DNA from: an uncultured Clostridia bacterium | GTDB taxonomy: Bacteria > Bacillota > Clostridia > UBA1381 | Length of the DNA stretch: 64,000 bases | NCBI GenBank assembly: GCA_947624485.1 | Contig: CANQKM010000001.1 | Location: 1 to 64,000 of the forward strand | Direction: 5' to 3' | Part shown: piece by piece, positions 41,452-51,888 of the stretch | How positions within the stretch are numbered: the stretch's first letter is position 1 | Layout: the number at the start of each line of letters is the position of its first letter | The notes under the pieces: generated by a model | Seen by the model: only the letters and a program-made list of their open reading frames with translations | Databases searched by the model: none | Told to the model about the DNA's origin: nothing | Program-made: the position numbers and the translations under genes

Positions 41452-41551
41452 TCCGTAGGGGCGGTCAGCGGCCGCCCGCATCTGAATTCATGTATTCATA
41501 GGGATTTTGGCAATCCCGCAAAATAAAATAAATCAAAGGAGGAAGTTTCTT

Positions 41552-41962
41552 ATGGTTGAACTTCTTATCGGTAAAAAAGGAACGGGCAAGACAAAGGCTC
41601 TTGTAGACAAGGTAAACACGGCTCTTACGGTCGCGAAGGGCAACGTGGTATTTATCGCAAAGACGAGCGATCAGATGTACGCCGTTGACTCAAAGGCGAG
41701 AATGGCTACCACGTCCGATTTCGACATCAGGAGCTATAACGAGCTTCTGGGCTTCATCTACGGCATAGTAAGCCGTGACTACGACATCACGAACATATTC
41801 ATCGACGGCATTTTCAAGATTGTCGGCACGACGGAGCTTGACGGCTTTGAGGAATTTCTCAAGAGACTTGAGGAACTGTCGAGAAAGCAGAGCATATCGT
41901 TCGTAATATCGGTAAGCATAGACGCGGACACTGCGCCCGACTATATTAAGGAACTGGCGTAA
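41552..41962 (+). CDS. Small P-loop ATP-binding protein, function unknown
   Basis: MVELLIGKKGTGKTKALVDKVN (Walker A), NIFIDGIFK (Walker-B-like). Confidence 0.8.
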   Translation: MVELLIGKKGTGKTKALVDKVNTALTVAKGNVVFIAKTSDQMYAVDSKARMATTSDFDIRSYNELLGFIYGIVSRDYDITNIFIDGIFKIVGTTELDGFEEFLKRLEELSRKQSISFVISVSIDADTAPDYIKELA

Positions 41963-42033
41963 ATAATAAAAAACAGACAAGGGGCTGCCGCGCAAAACGG
42001 CAGTCCCGTAATCTGTATTCGGAGGTTTAACAC

Positions 42034-43536
42034 ATGCAATATCAAAGCACAAGGGACAAAAGTATATCGGTATCATCCGCTCAGGCAATAAAGCAGGGAC
42101 TTTCAAGCGAGGGCGGACTATTTGTGCCGGAGAGCTTTCCGACGGTGACAAGCGCGGAAATAAAAGCTCTGACCGAAATGACATACAACGAGAGAGCGAA
42201 GTTTATACTCAGCAAATTCCTCACCGACTTCACGGACGAGGAGCTTACAAAGTGCGTAAACAGCGCGTACACGAAGGAAAAATTCGGCACAAGCGCGATC
42301 GCGCCGGTGTATAAGCTCGACGATACCGTATACGTTCTCGAGCTGTGGCACGGACCGACATGCGCGTTTAAGGACATGGCGCTGCAAATTCTGCCGCACC
42401 TGCTCACAACGTCTATGAAAAAGACGAACGAGGACAAGGAGGTAGTAATCCTTGTCGCAACGTCGGGCGACACGGGCAAGGCGGCTCTTGCGGGCTTCCA
42501 AGACGTTGACGGCACAAGAATAATCGTATTTTATCCCGACAACGGCGTAAGTGAGATACAGAAGCTCCAAATGGTAACGCAGGAGGGCAACAACGTGTCG
42601 GTAGCTGCCGTAAAAGGCAACTTCGACGACGCGCAGAACGGCGTTAAAAAGATATTTACCGACGAATCGTACAAGACGCTTCTCGAACGCAACAAATTCA
42701 GCCTGTCATCGGCGAACTCGATAAACTGGGGAAGACTTGTGCCGCAGATAGTATATTACTTCTCCGCCTACGCCGAGCTTATAAAGAGCGGCGATATCAA
42801 AAACGGCGATGAGATAAATGTCGTTGTGCCGACAGGCAACTTCGGCAATATCTTAGCGTCCTATTATGCGAAGAAAATGGGACTGCCCGTACGCAGATTT
42901 ATATGCGCGTCAAACGAGAACAACGTCCTCACCGAGTTTATAAATACGGGCGTATACAACAAAAACCGTCCGTTCCATACGACAATCTCGCCGTCAATGG
43001 ACATCCTGATTTCGAGCAACCTCGAAAGATTTCTCTATGACCTCACGGGCTGCGACGACGCGGCTGTAAGAGATTTAATGGCGAAGCTTGCGTCTGACGG
43101 CGTGTATGAGGTATCGGACGACGTTAAGGCAAAAATGCAGTCGATGTTCTCGGCAAATTACTGCGACGACGCGGAAACAATGGCGGCAATCAAGAAAACG
43201 GCTAAGGAATATGACTACGTAATGGACACTCACACAGCCGTTGCAAAAGCCGTATACGATAAGTACGTCGCTGAAACGGGCGACAAGACAAAGACGGTTA
43301 TAGCGTCCACGGCAAGCCCGTTCAAATTCAATCAGAGCGTGCTTATCGCGCTTGAGGATCACAACGCCGTTGTGGGCAAGGACGAGTTTACATTGCTTAA
43401 CGAGCTTAGCGAAAAGAGCGGAATGAAAATACCCGACTCGCTCGCTGCGCTTAAGGACAAATCGGTTGTGTTCGACCTTGTCTGCGACAAGGACGAGATG
43501 CAGCAGACGGTAAGCGATTTTCTTATGGTCGAGTAA
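42034..43536 (+). CDS. thrC: Threonine synthase
   Basis: MQYQSTRDKSISVSSAQAIKQGLSSEGGLFVPESFP, LELWHGPTCAFKDMALQ, VATSGDTGKAALAGF. Confidence 0.97.
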   Translation: MQYQSTRDKSISVSSAQAIKQGLSSEGGLFVPESFPTVTSAEIKALTEMTYNERAKFILSKFLTDFTDEELTKCVNSAYTKEKFGTSAIAPVYKLDDTVYVLELWHGPTCAFKDMALQILPHLLTTSMKKTNEDKEVVILVATSGDTGKAALAGFQDVDGTRIIVFYPDNGVSEIQKLQMVTQEGNNVSVAAVKGNFDDAQNGVKKIFTDESYKTLLERNKFSLSSANSINWGRLVPQIVYYFSAYAELIKSGDIKNGDEINVVVPTGNFGNILASYYAKKMGLPVRRFICASNENNVLTEFINTGVYNKNRPFHTTISPSMDILISSNLERFLYDLTGCDDAAVRDLMAKLASDGVYEVSDDVKAKMQSMFSANYCDDAETMAAIKKTAKEYDYVMDTHTAVAKAVYDKYVAETGDKTKTVIASTASPFKFNQSVLIALEDHNAVVGKDEFTLLNELSEKSGMKIPDSLAALKDKSVVFDLVCDKDEMQQTVSDFLMVE

Positions 43537-43550
43537 GATAGGAGGACAAT

Positions 43551-44846
43551 ATGCGCTCTTTAACGGAAACAAAAGCCGCGCTTCTCACGGGCGAGTACGA
43601 CGACAAGCTTAAATTTGTATACGTATGCGGTGACGGCGAAACAAAGCGGTACGTCGAAAGGTATGTTGACGCGATTGACAGCTTTGTTGACACATTCGGC
43701 GAAGCCGACGACATCGCGCTCTTTTCCGCGCCCGGACGCACGGAAATAGGCGGCAACCACACCGACCACCAGCACGGACGCGTGCTTGCCGGCAGCGTGA
43801 ACATCGACATAATCGCGGCAGCGCGTCCAAACGGCACAAACACAGTCCGTATACAGTCAAGAAATTACAAAATGGACGTTATTGACCTTGACGATTTGGA
43901 AATCCACAAGGAGCAGTACGACAAGGCGATAGCGCTTATCCGCGGCGTAATCAAGCGTTTCACGGACATCGGAATAGAGGTAAAGGGCTTCGACGCGTAC
44001 ACGATATCAAACGTGCCGAAGGGTTCGGGCGTATCGTCGTCGGCGGCGTTTGAGGTACTCGTGGGAACGATAATAAACGGACTTTTCGCGGACGGAAGCG
44101 TAAGCCCCGTGGAAATAGCGAAGTTCGGTCAATACGCGGAAAACGTCTACTATAACAAGCCGAGCGGTCTTATGGATCAAATGGCGTCGTCCGTGGGCGG
44201 AGTTGTCGCAATTGATTTTGAAAGCACGGAAAATCCCGTGATAGAAAAGGTGGAGCTTGACCTCACAAAAGAGCGTCACGCGCTCTGCATAATAGACTCC
44301 GGCGCGGATCACGCGGATCTCACAGACGAGTACGCGACGATCCCCGCCGACATGAAATCGGTAGCCGCGTATTTCGGCAAGGAATATCTGCGCGAGGTGG
44401 ACGAATCCGAATTTAAGGCAAACATCGGCGCGCTGCGCGAAAAGCTCAAAAACGACCGCGCTGTTCTCCGCGCAATTCACTTCTTCCGCGACAACAAGTG
44501 CGCGATCGACGAAACGAACGCACTAAAGTCGGGAAATTTTGACGAGTTCCTGCGTCTTAACAGGCTATCGGGACGCTCGTCGTATATGTATCTTCAAAAC
44601 GTATACGCGTCATCCATGCCGAAAGCGCAGGCAGTGTCGGTAACGCTCGCAATGTGCGACGAGCTTCTGTGCGACAGAGGCTCTTACCGCGTACACGGCG
44701 GCGGCTTTGCCGGAACGGTGCAGGCGTTTGTGCCGTTCGATATGCTCGACGAGTTCAAAAACGGCATTGAGAGCGTGCTTGGTGAGGGAATGTGCCACGT
44801 GCTGTCAATAAGACCTGTGGGCGGCTACGAGCTTAAACAATCATAA
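43551..44846 (+). CDS. galK: Galactokinase
   Basis: FSAPGRTEIGGNHTDHQHGRVLAGSVN, PKGSGVSSSAAFEVLVG, GSYRVHGGGFAGTVQAFVP. Confidence 0.95.
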   Translation: MRSLTETKAALLTGEYDDKLKFVYVCGDGETKRYVERYVDAIDSFVDTFGEADDIALFSAPGRTEIGGNHTDHQHGRVLAGSVNIDIIAAARPNGTNTVRIQSRNYKMDVIDLDDLEIHKEQYDKAIALIRGVIKRFTDIGIEVKGFDAYTISNVPKGSGVSSSAAFEVLVGTIINGLFADGSVSPVEIAKFGQYAENVYYNKPSGLMDQMASSVGGVVAIDFESTENPVIEKVELDLTKERHALCIIDSGADHADLTDEYATIPADMKSVAAYFGKEYLREVDESEFKANIGALREKLKNDRAVLRAIHFFRDNKCAIDETNALKSGNFDEFLRLNRLSGRSSYMYLQNVYASSMPKAQAVSVTLAMCDELLCDRGSYRVHGGGFAGTVQAFVPFDMLDEFKNGIESVLGEGMCHVLSIRPVGGYELKQS

Positions 44847-44865
44847 ATTCAGGGAGGTCGGTAAC

Positions 44866-46269
44866 ATGACTGACAAGGAGCTTTTCAAATCACTTTCCTA
44901 CGAAAGAAAAAACGTGTATGAAAACATAACAGAGGAAGAAAAAAGCGAAATGTACGCGCTTTGCGACGAGTACCGCGCGTTTCTCGACGCGGGCAAAACG
45001 GAACGCGAGTGCGTTGAAATTGCGCTTAAAATGGCTAAGGACGCGGGCTACAAGAACCTTGACGAAGCGGACACGCTTAAAGCCGGCGACAAGGTATACA
45101 AGGTAAACCGCGCGAAAAACATTCTTATGGCTGTAATAGGCAGGGACGATATCCGGAACGGCATCAACCTTGTCGGTGCGCACATAGATTCGCCGCGTCT
45201 CGACTTGAAGCAGAATCCGCTCTATGAATCTACGGGTATGGCGCTTCTTAAGACGCACTACTACGGCGGAATAAAAAAATACCAGTGGACGGCGATGCCG
45301 CTCGCTTTGCACGGCGTTATATTCACAAAGGACGGCAATAAAGTAACGCTCAATATCGGCGAAAAGGACAGCGATCCCGTATTCTGCATTACTGATCTTC
45401 TGCCGCATCTCGCGAAGGATCAGATGTCGAAGAGCATGAGCGAGGGCATAGATGGCGAAAGCCTAAACATACTCATAGGCGGTATGCCCGTCGGCGACGA
45501 CGAGGTTAAGGAAAAGGTTAAGTTTGCGGTATTGAAGCTCATAAACGACCGCTACGGCATAACAGAGCGCGACTTTTTAAGCGCGGAAATAGAAATAGTA
45601 CCGGCGTTCAAGGCGCGCAACGTGGGACTTGACGAGAGCTTCATAGGCGCGTACGGTCAGGACGACAGAGTGTGCGCGTTCACGACGCTAAAGGGTATAC
45701 TGGCTGTTGACAACCCGAACAAAACGGCTGTCGCGCTGCTTGTGGATAAGGAAGAAATCGGTTCAATGGGCAACACGGGAATGCTCAGCGCGTTCTTTGA
45801 AATGACCGTGGCAGAAATCGCCGAAAAGCTCACAGGCTCATGCGCAATGACCGACTTTAACAAGATAATTTCAAATTCCGCCTGCATGTCCTCGGACGTC
45901 GGCGCGGCTGTCGATCCGAATTACGAAAGCGTTTCGGAGAAGAAAAACGCCGCATTCGCGGGCTGCGGAATGGTGCTGGTGAAGTATACCGGCGCACGCG
46001 GCAAGTCGGGAAGCTCCGACGCGTCGGCTGAATTTGTATACAGAATAGGCAAAATACTCGACGACGACGGAGTAATATGGCAGACCTCGGAGCTTGGCAA
46101 GGTCGATCAGGGCGGCGGCGGTACAATAGCGCAGTACGTCGCGAACCTCAATATCGACGTAATTGACTGCGGCGTGCCGGTACTCAGTATGCACTCGCCG
46201 TTCGAGGTAACGGCAAAGAGCGACGTTTATATGGCGTACAGGTCATACGTCGCGTTCTATAAAAGCTGA
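44866..46269 (+). CDS. M18 family aminopeptidase
   Basis: NLVGAHIDSPRLDLKQNPLYE, AYGQDDRVCAFTTLKGIL, LLVDKEEIGSMGNTGM, VLSMHSPFEVTAKSDVYMAY. Confidence 0.94.
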   Translation: MTDKELFKSLSYERKNVYENITEEEKSEMYALCDEYRAFLDAGKTERECVEIALKMAKDAGYKNLDEADTLKAGDKVYKVNRAKNILMAVIGRDDIRNGINLVGAHIDSPRLDLKQNPLYESTGMALLKTHYYGGIKKYQWTAMPLALHGVIFTKDGNKVTLNIGEKDSDPVFCITDLLPHLAKDQMSKSMSEGIDGESLNILIGGMPVGDDEVKEKVKFAVLKLINDRYGITERDFLSAEIEIVPAFKARNVGLDESFIGAYGQDDRVCAFTTLKGILAVDNPNKTAVALLVDKEEIGSMGNTGMLSAFFEMTVAEIAEKLTGSCAMTDFNKIISNSACMSSDVGAAVDPNYESVSEKKNAAFAGCGMVLVKYTGARGKSGSSDASAEFVYRIGKILDDDGVIWQTSELGKVDQGGGGTIAQYVANLNIDVIDCGVPVLSMHSPFEVTAKSDVYMAYRSYVAFYKS

Positions 46270-46281
46270 ATAATAAAATTT

Positions 46282-46309
46282 AAGTACGGCTCCGCGCCGT
46301 ACTTTTTTT
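46282..46309 (+). terminator. Rho-independent terminator
   Basis: AAGTACGGC-TCCGC-GCCGTACTTTTTTT. Confidence 0.9.
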
Positions 46310-46349
46310 ATTACGCCCGCATAGAATAAAAGCGGGGGAGGTATGTCCT

Positions 46350-47183
46350 GTGATAAAAATAACGGAGCATATAAAAATAAACCCGCTCACTATCGCGCTG
46401 CTCGTACTCGGGATAATATTCAAATGCCCGACCGTATTCTACATATCATACGCCGTAATGGCTCTGCACGAAACGGCGCACCTCGTCGCCGCCGTGTGCG
46501 TCGGACTAAAAGTAGACTGCGTGATTCTGCAGCCGTTCGGACTTAACCTGAGGCTAAAAAACAGAATTGTAAACACGTTCTCCGACGAGGTGATACTTTA
46601 CCTCTCCGGACCTCTTTTCAACGCCGTTGCCGCACTCGTATCGCTTTGGATATACAGCCTTTGCGGCACGGAGGTCGTGCGTGAGTTTTACGCGATGAAT
46701 ATAGCTCTGTTCGCGGTAAACATGCTGCCCGCGATGCCGCTTGACGGCGGAGTGCTGTTAAAACGCTTCCTGTCGCGCCGCATGGGTTACAGAACGGCGA
46801 ATCATGTGAGCGGAGCGGTAAGCGCCGTAATATGCGTCACGCTCGCCGCGCTCGGCGTGTACGTCGTGACAGTAAACAGAACAAACTTCTCACTGATACT
46901 TTTCTCGCTCCTGCTTATGGGCAATATCTTTACGCAGCGCGAGAAGTACGATGTTGATTTTGTAAGCGGGCTTATGTTTGCGGAAAAGAAAAAAAAGAAC
47001 CGCGTCCGCCTTATCGCGGCGGACACGGGTACAGATCTTAGAGACGTTGCCGCGAGGTTTAACCGAGGCAGCTACGCCATAGTGTATTTTATAGACAATG
47101 ACGGCAAAATCGCCGACGTAAAAACCGAAACCGAGATTATAGAAGGTCTTACTTCGACTTATTCACCGCGGCGGCTCGTATAG
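46350..47183 (+). CDS. M50 site-2 protease family, SpoIVFB-like
   Basis: MALHETAHLVAAVCVGLKV (HExxH) and NMLPAMPLDGGVLLKRFLSRR; CBS-like tail; GTG start with RBS GGGGGAGG. Confidence 0.85.
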   Translation: MIKITEHIKINPLTIALLVLGIIFKCPTVFYISYAVMALHETAHLVAAVCVGLKVDCVILQPFGLNLRLKNRIVNTFSDEVILYLSGPLFNAVAALVSLWIYSLCGTEVVREFYAMNIALFAVNMLPAMPLDGGVLLKRFLSRRMGYRTANHVSGAVSAVICVTLAALGVYVVTVNRTNFSLILFSLLLMGNIFTQREKYDVDFVSGLMFAEKKKKNRVRLIAADTGTDLRDVAARFNRGSYAIVYFIDNDGKIADVKTETEIIEGLTSTYSPRRLV

Positions 47184-48000
47184 TATTCTTCATAAGCATA
47201 GCCACAGTCATTGGGCCTACGCCGCCCGGTACGGGCGTAATCGCTCCCGCAACCTTTTCGGCAGTCTCAAACTCAACGTCGCCGCACAGCTTCTTGTCCG
47301 GCATACGGTTTATACCCACGTCGATAACGACCGCGCCTTCCTTGATCATATCGCCCTTGATAAAATTCGGAATACCGACCGCCGCGACGAGTATATCGGC
47401 GCGCTTTGTCTTTTCGGCGAGGTCTTTTGTGCGCGAATGGCATATCGTAACCGTGCCGTTTTGGTGCAGAAGCAGCATAGCCTGCGGCTTGCCGACGATA
47501 TTGCTCCTGCCGACAACAACGCACTCCTTGCCGCTCACGTCAACGCCGCTCTCCTTTATAAGCTCCATAACTCCGGCGGGCGTACACGGCACAAAATCGT
47601 AGTTGCCGACCATAATTTTACCTACGTTTACGGGGTGGAACGCGTCAACGTCCTTTTTAGGATTGATCGCTTCTATTACCGTTTTTTCATCGATGTGCTT
47701 TGGCACGGGAAGCTGCACGAGTATGCCCGATATACATTCCTTGTGATTCAGCTCGTCTATAAGACGCAGAAGCTCCTCCTGCGTCGTCTCCTCTGGCAGC
47801 GCGTACTTCTCGCTGTAAATGCCGCATTCGTCGCACGCTCTTTCCTTATTGCGCACATACACCTGACTTGCGGGATCCTCGCCGACTATTATAACGGCAA
47901 GACCGGGATTTATACCCTGCGCTTTCAGCTTTTCCGCTTCCTCGCGCAGTTCTTTCTTAATCCGCGCCGAAACCTCTTTACCCATTAACAGCTTTGCCAT
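47149..48000 (-). CDS. folD: Methylenetetrahydrofolate dehydrogenase/cyclohydrolase
   Basis: GLAVIIVGEDPASQVYVRNKERAC, GILVQLPVPKHI, CVVVGRSNIVGKPQAMLLL, PVPGGVGPMTVAMLMKNT. Confidence 0.97.
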   Translation of the reverse strand: MAKLLMGKEVSARIKKELREEAEKLKAQGINPGLAVIIVGEDPASQVYVRNKERACDECGIYSEKYALPEETTQEELLRLIDELNHKECISGILVQLPVPKHIDEKTVIEAINPKKDVDAFHPVNVGKIMVGNYDFVPCTPAGVMELIKESGVDVSGKECVVVGRSNIVGKPQAMLLLHQNGTVTICHSRTKDLAEKTKRADILVAAVGIPNFIKGDMIKEGAVVIDVGINRMPDKKLCGDVEFETAEKVAGAITPVPGGVGPMTVAMLMKNTIRAAAVNKSK

Positions 48001-48024
48001 AATTTTTCCTCCTTATATTTTACG

Positions 48025-50487
48025 TCATTTATTCACTTCATCGTCAAAATCGCTCTCGTCGTCCGCGTCCGAACCGATACCAAGCTCCGACGGCAGCTTC
48101 AAAAGCTCGCGCGGCTTTGAACCGTTCGCGCCGGAAATAATACCGCGCGCCTCCATTTGGTCTATAATGCGTCCCGCGCGGCTGTAACCCACGCCGAGAC
48201 GGCGCTGTACCATTGAAGTCGATATTTTGCCGAGCGACGCCGCAAGCTCGATCGCCTCACGCAGGAGAGGATCGCCGTCCTCGTCCGGCGCGTCGGGCGT
48301 TACGCCGCTTTCACCCGTCGCGCGGCGTTCTATTTCCTCCATTAAATCCTCGCTGTAATACGTTTCACCCGTATTTTCCTTAATATATTCGAGAACCCTT
48401 TCAATCTCCGCGTCACTCACGAACGCGCCCTGTACGCGCGTGGCGGCTCTCGCGCCGGAGGGGTGGTAGAGCATATCGCCCATACCGAGCAGCTTTTCCG
48501 CACCGCCCTTGTCGAGTATCGTGCGGCTGTCGATCTGGCTCGACACCGCGAACGCTATACGCGACGGAATATTCGCCTTGATAAGACCTGTGATAACGTC
48601 AACTGACGGACGCTGCGTCGCTATAATCAGATGTATACCCGCCGCGCGCGCAAGCTGTGCCAGACGGCATATGTAATCCTCGACCTCTTTGGCTGCTACC
48701 ATCATAAGGTCGGCAAGCTCGTCTATAATAACCACAAGCTGCGGTATTTTTTCGCCGCCCGTGCTTTCCATAAGCTTGTTGTAGCTTTCGAGCTTTCTCA
48801 CGCCCGTTTCCTTAAACAAATCATATCGGCGCATCATTTCTGTGACAGCCCAGTTGAGCGCGCCCGCAGCCTTTTTCGGCTCGGTGATAACGGGTACGCG
48901 CAGGTGGGGTATACCGTTGTAAACGCCAAGCTCGACCACCTTCGGATCTACCATTATAAGATTTACCTCGTCGGGCTTTGACTTAAACAGAAGGCTCATT
49001 ATAATCGTGTTTATGCACACGCTCTTACCCGAACCCGTAGCGCCCGCGATAAGCACGTGCGGCATTTTAGCTATGTCGCCTATTACAACGTTGCCGCCTA
49101 TATCCTTGCCGAGCGCGACCGTCAGCTTCGACTTCGCGCCTCGGAACTCGTCCGACTCGAGCATTTCGCGTATCGACACGGAGCTCACCTTGCTGTTCGG
49201 TATCTCCACACCGACAGCCGCCTTGCCGGGAACGGGCGCGACAAGCACCGTTGAAACGGCGAGGTTAAGCGCAATATCGTCCGCAAGACCTACTATTTTG
49301 CTTAGCTTTGTACCCGTTTCGGGCTGTATTTCGTAGCGCGTTACCGTCGGGCCTTGTGTTACCTGCACGAGCTTTGCCTTAACCCCGAAATCGTCGAGAA
49401 CCGATATAAGCTTTTCCGCCGTGCGTCGCATTTCCTCGCGCTTGTCGCCCGAAACTGCTTTCGGCTGATTTAAAATCGAAAGCGGGGGAGCCTTGTACTC
49501 AATTTTCGGCGGCTCTATCGGCAGATTAAACTCGCTGTTTATTTCCTCTTTTTCTTTTTCGGTCAGGCTGTCCGCTTTTTTCGGCTTTTCCTTAACCGCC
49601 GTCACAGCGGCTTCCGGCGCGTTTTCGGCAGGAGGCAGTTCCTCCGGATGCGGTGCGTTATCCCGATCCATTCTTGAGAAAATCGCGTCAATATCCTCCG
49701 ACAATGTGTCCTTAACATCGTTTTTACCGCCCTTGGCTGACGGCGATTTTCCGTCAGTAAGCGAATTTGCGGCGTCGAGAATGGAGCTTACGCCCTTTTT
49801 CTTCGGCTTTTTTTTATTTTTGCTTTTATCCTCGATATAAAATTCTTCATCAAAATCGTACGGCTCATCCTCCGCTTTTTCAAACTCACGCCGTTCCTTC
49901 GCATCCGCGATTGTACGCTTGATCCAATCTGCAGCCAGCGACACAAGCGACACGTTGCTTATAACGCTTGCAAGTATAATCAGCGTTATGAACAGTATGA
50001 TATACGACGCGACCTTTTGCACCATCTTTTCCAGAAACAGCGCGATACATGTTCCGAAAAATCCGCCCATTGCGTCCGCGTAACCGGCGAACAGCGCGTC
50101 AAGCGGCGAAAATGCCGTGTCCGACGCGGCAAGCTGTGTTATCGCACTCACGTTTATAAGCGCGAGCGTCGACCACATGAGCTTTTTCCAAAATCCGTCT
50201 ATGTCCTTTGTCTTGATGAGGTACGCCGTAACGCCCGCCAAAAGCACCGGCACAAAATATCCGCACACACCGAAAAGACGGCTCATAACAAGCTTCAGAA
50301 AGCCGTTAAATATACCGCCGTCACCCGTGTCAACATATAAAAGCACGGATACAAGCACCGTGATGATTAACATTGATATAATATATGTGGGGAGCGGATT
50401 GCGTTTTTTTGACGCGGCTCGTCCGCTTTTTGTGTTTGACTTTTTGCCCGCCGCTTTGCTTTGCGCGGTTTTCTTTTTTGCAGCCAT
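48025..50487 (-). CDS. FtsK/SpoIIIE family DNA translocase
   Basis: MPHVLIAGATGSGKSVCINTIIMSLLFKSKPDEVNLIMVDPKVVELGVYNGIPHL, IIATQRPSVDVITGLIKANIPSRIAF, C-terminal gamma domain. Confidence 0.97.
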   Translation of the reverse strand: MAAKKKTAQSKAAGKKSNTKSGRAASKKRNPLPTYIISMLIITVLVSVLLYVDTGDGGIFNGFLKLVMSRLFGVCGYFVPVLLAGVTAYLIKTKDIDGFWKKLMWSTLALINVSAITQLAASDTAFSPLDALFAGYADAMGGFFGTCIALFLEKMVQKVASYIILFITLIILASVISNVSLVSLAADWIKRTIADAKERREFEKAEDEPYDFDEEFYIEDKSKNKKKPKKKGVSSILDAANSLTDGKSPSAKGGKNDVKDTLSEDIDAIFSRMDRDNAPHPEELPPAENAPEAAVTAVKEKPKKADSLTEKEKEEINSEFNLPIEPPKIEYKAPPLSILNQPKAVSGDKREEMRRTAEKLISVLDDFGVKAKLVQVTQGPTVTRYEIQPETGTKLSKIVGLADDIALNLAVSTVLVAPVPGKAAVGVEIPNSKVSSVSIREMLESDEFRGAKSKLTVALGKDIGGNVVIGDIAKMPHVLIAGATGSGKSVCINTIIMSLLFKSKPDEVNLIMVDPKVVELGVYNGIPHLRVPVITEPKKAAGALNWAVTEMMRRYDLFKETGVRKLESYNKLMESTGGEKIPQLVVIIDELADLMMVAAKEVEDYICRLAQLARAAGIHLIIATQRPSVDVITGLIKANIPSRIAFAVSSQIDSRTILDKGGAEKLLGMGDMLYHPSGARAATRVQGAFVSDAEIERVLEYIKENTGETYYSEDLMEEIERRATGESGVTPDAPDEDGDPLLREAIELAASLGKISTSMVQRRLGVGYSRAGRIIDQMEARGIISGANGSKPRELLKLPSELGIGSDADDESDFDDEVNK

Positions 50488-50586
50488 ATGTCCTCGCCTT
50501 TCATGCGCCGATGCGCAATTTTCAACTCATACATTCTACCACAAAACCGCGTCGATTTCCATATATGTTACTAAACTGTAATAATA

Positions 50587-51888
50587 TTACAGTTCGCGGT
50601 AATCCGCCAATGAGCGGATCGTCGCGTTATCCTCCGAAATTTTATGAATTGTGACGTTCTTTACCTCCGCGCCGTCAAACAAATCCTCATTAAACCCGTT
50701 ATTCACCGCTTTTACGTCAATATTCTCGAATGTAAAGCAGCTGAGCCTGTACTGCCCGTCGTTTCTTTCTGCGTCGCAGTACGTGACGCACTCCGCGGCA
50801 CACCGTCTTACCGCGATATGCTCGGCGCGCGAGAGGGGGATTTCGTTTCTGCCGCCGAGGTCAAAAAACTGCGTCCACGGTCTTATATGAAGGAAGCTTC
50901 GCACCGTACCCTCGATATCCTCAACCGTTATATACTCATAAAGCTGCGGCGTGTCGGGGCGCATTTTGAGCCACAAGAGATTTAGCGCGCCGTTTACCTT
51001 TACGCGCCGCATTATAATATTCCGATTATGTATCGACTCCGAGCCGCACGTAAGACAGCTGTGGCAAAAACCGAATCCGCAATCCTCGACAATTACGCGC
51101 TCATTCATGCCGTTTTCGGGAAGCGTGTCGGCATACGCGCCCTTGCCGCCCTTCAGCGCGACCGCGTCGTCGTTTACAGCCATATAGCAGCTTTTTATAA
51201 GCAAGTCGCGGCATACGTCAATATCGACCGCGTCGGTACTCGGTGCTTTCACCGGTTCGCGCGGCGACAGTATGCGGCAGTCTATGTACTTTACGCGCTC
51301 GCAGCGGTACAGATGCGTCGTCCAGAAATGCGAGTTTTGAATGGTCAGTCCCGATATAATTACATTTTTGCTGTTTGAGATGTAAACGAGCCTCGGACGC
51401 TGCTCGTCCTTATTCGTGCAGTCTGGGTTCCATTCACGCCTTAACCAAAACGCGCGCCACGACTTAGCGCCGCTGCCGTCGATAACGCCACCGCCCGACA
51501 TAACAAAGCCGTCGAGACCGTCGGCATTTACGAGAGCGGGGAAGTACACGCACGTTTCACCCTCTATACGCGTTTCGCACGGCGGGTAGTCGGATATATC
51601 GTCGCTGCCCTTTAAGACGCCGCCCTTTTCGATATAAAGATTGACGCCCTGCTTAAAGTACAGCGCGCCCGATATATATGTACCCTCCGGCACATACACC
51701 GTGCCGCCGCCCGATTTGTGCGCCGTGTCTATCGCGCTTTGAATTTCTCTCGTGTAAACGTTTCCGTCGTCTTTCGCGCCGTAATCCGTAACAGCGAAAA
51801 GCGCGCCGCTTTTTATGTCCGGCACGCTCAAATCGTAAAACCAATCGTCAATTACCGTCCCGTCGGGGAAATACTCCTTTTTGCGCAT
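50587..51888 (-). CDS. Glycoside hydrolase family 28-like protein
   Basis: FAVTDYGAKDDGNVYTREIQSAIDTAHKSGGGTVYVPEGTYISGALYFKQGVNLYIEKGGVLKGS; APSTDAVDIDVCRDLLIKSCYMAVNDDAVALKGG. Confidence 0.9.
   Translation of the reverse strand: MRKKEYFPDGTVIDDWFYDLSVPDIKSGALFAVTDYGAKDDGNVYTREIQSAIDTAHKSGGGTVYVPEGTYISGALYFKQGVNLYIEKGGVLKGSDDISDYPPCETRIEGETCVYFPALVNADGLDGFVMSGGGVIDGSGAKSWRAFWLRREWNPDCTNKDEQRPRLVYISNSKNVIISGLTIQNSHFWTTHLYRCERVKYIDCRILSPREPVKAPSTDAVDIDVCRDLLIKSCYMAVNDDAVALKGGKGAYADTLPENGMNERVIVEDCGFGFCHSCLTCGSESIHNRNIIMRRVKVNGALNLLWLKMRPDTPQLYEYITVEDIEGTVRSFLHIRPWTQFFDLGGRNEIPLSRAEHIAVRRCAAECVTYCDAERNDGQYRLSCFTFENIDVKAVNNGFNEDLFDGAEVKNVTIHKISEDNATIRSLADYREL

Noticed and set aside
41452-41520. 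Short palindromic GTAGGGGCGGTCAGCGGCCGCCC segment after pgi
   Set aside because: May be a fragment of a dispersed repeat, but only one copy is visible in this window.
41975-42010. Hairpin GGGGCTGCCG..CGGCAGTCCC before thrC as an attenuator
   Set aside because: No T-run and no leader peptide or T-box elements seen; insufficient evidence.
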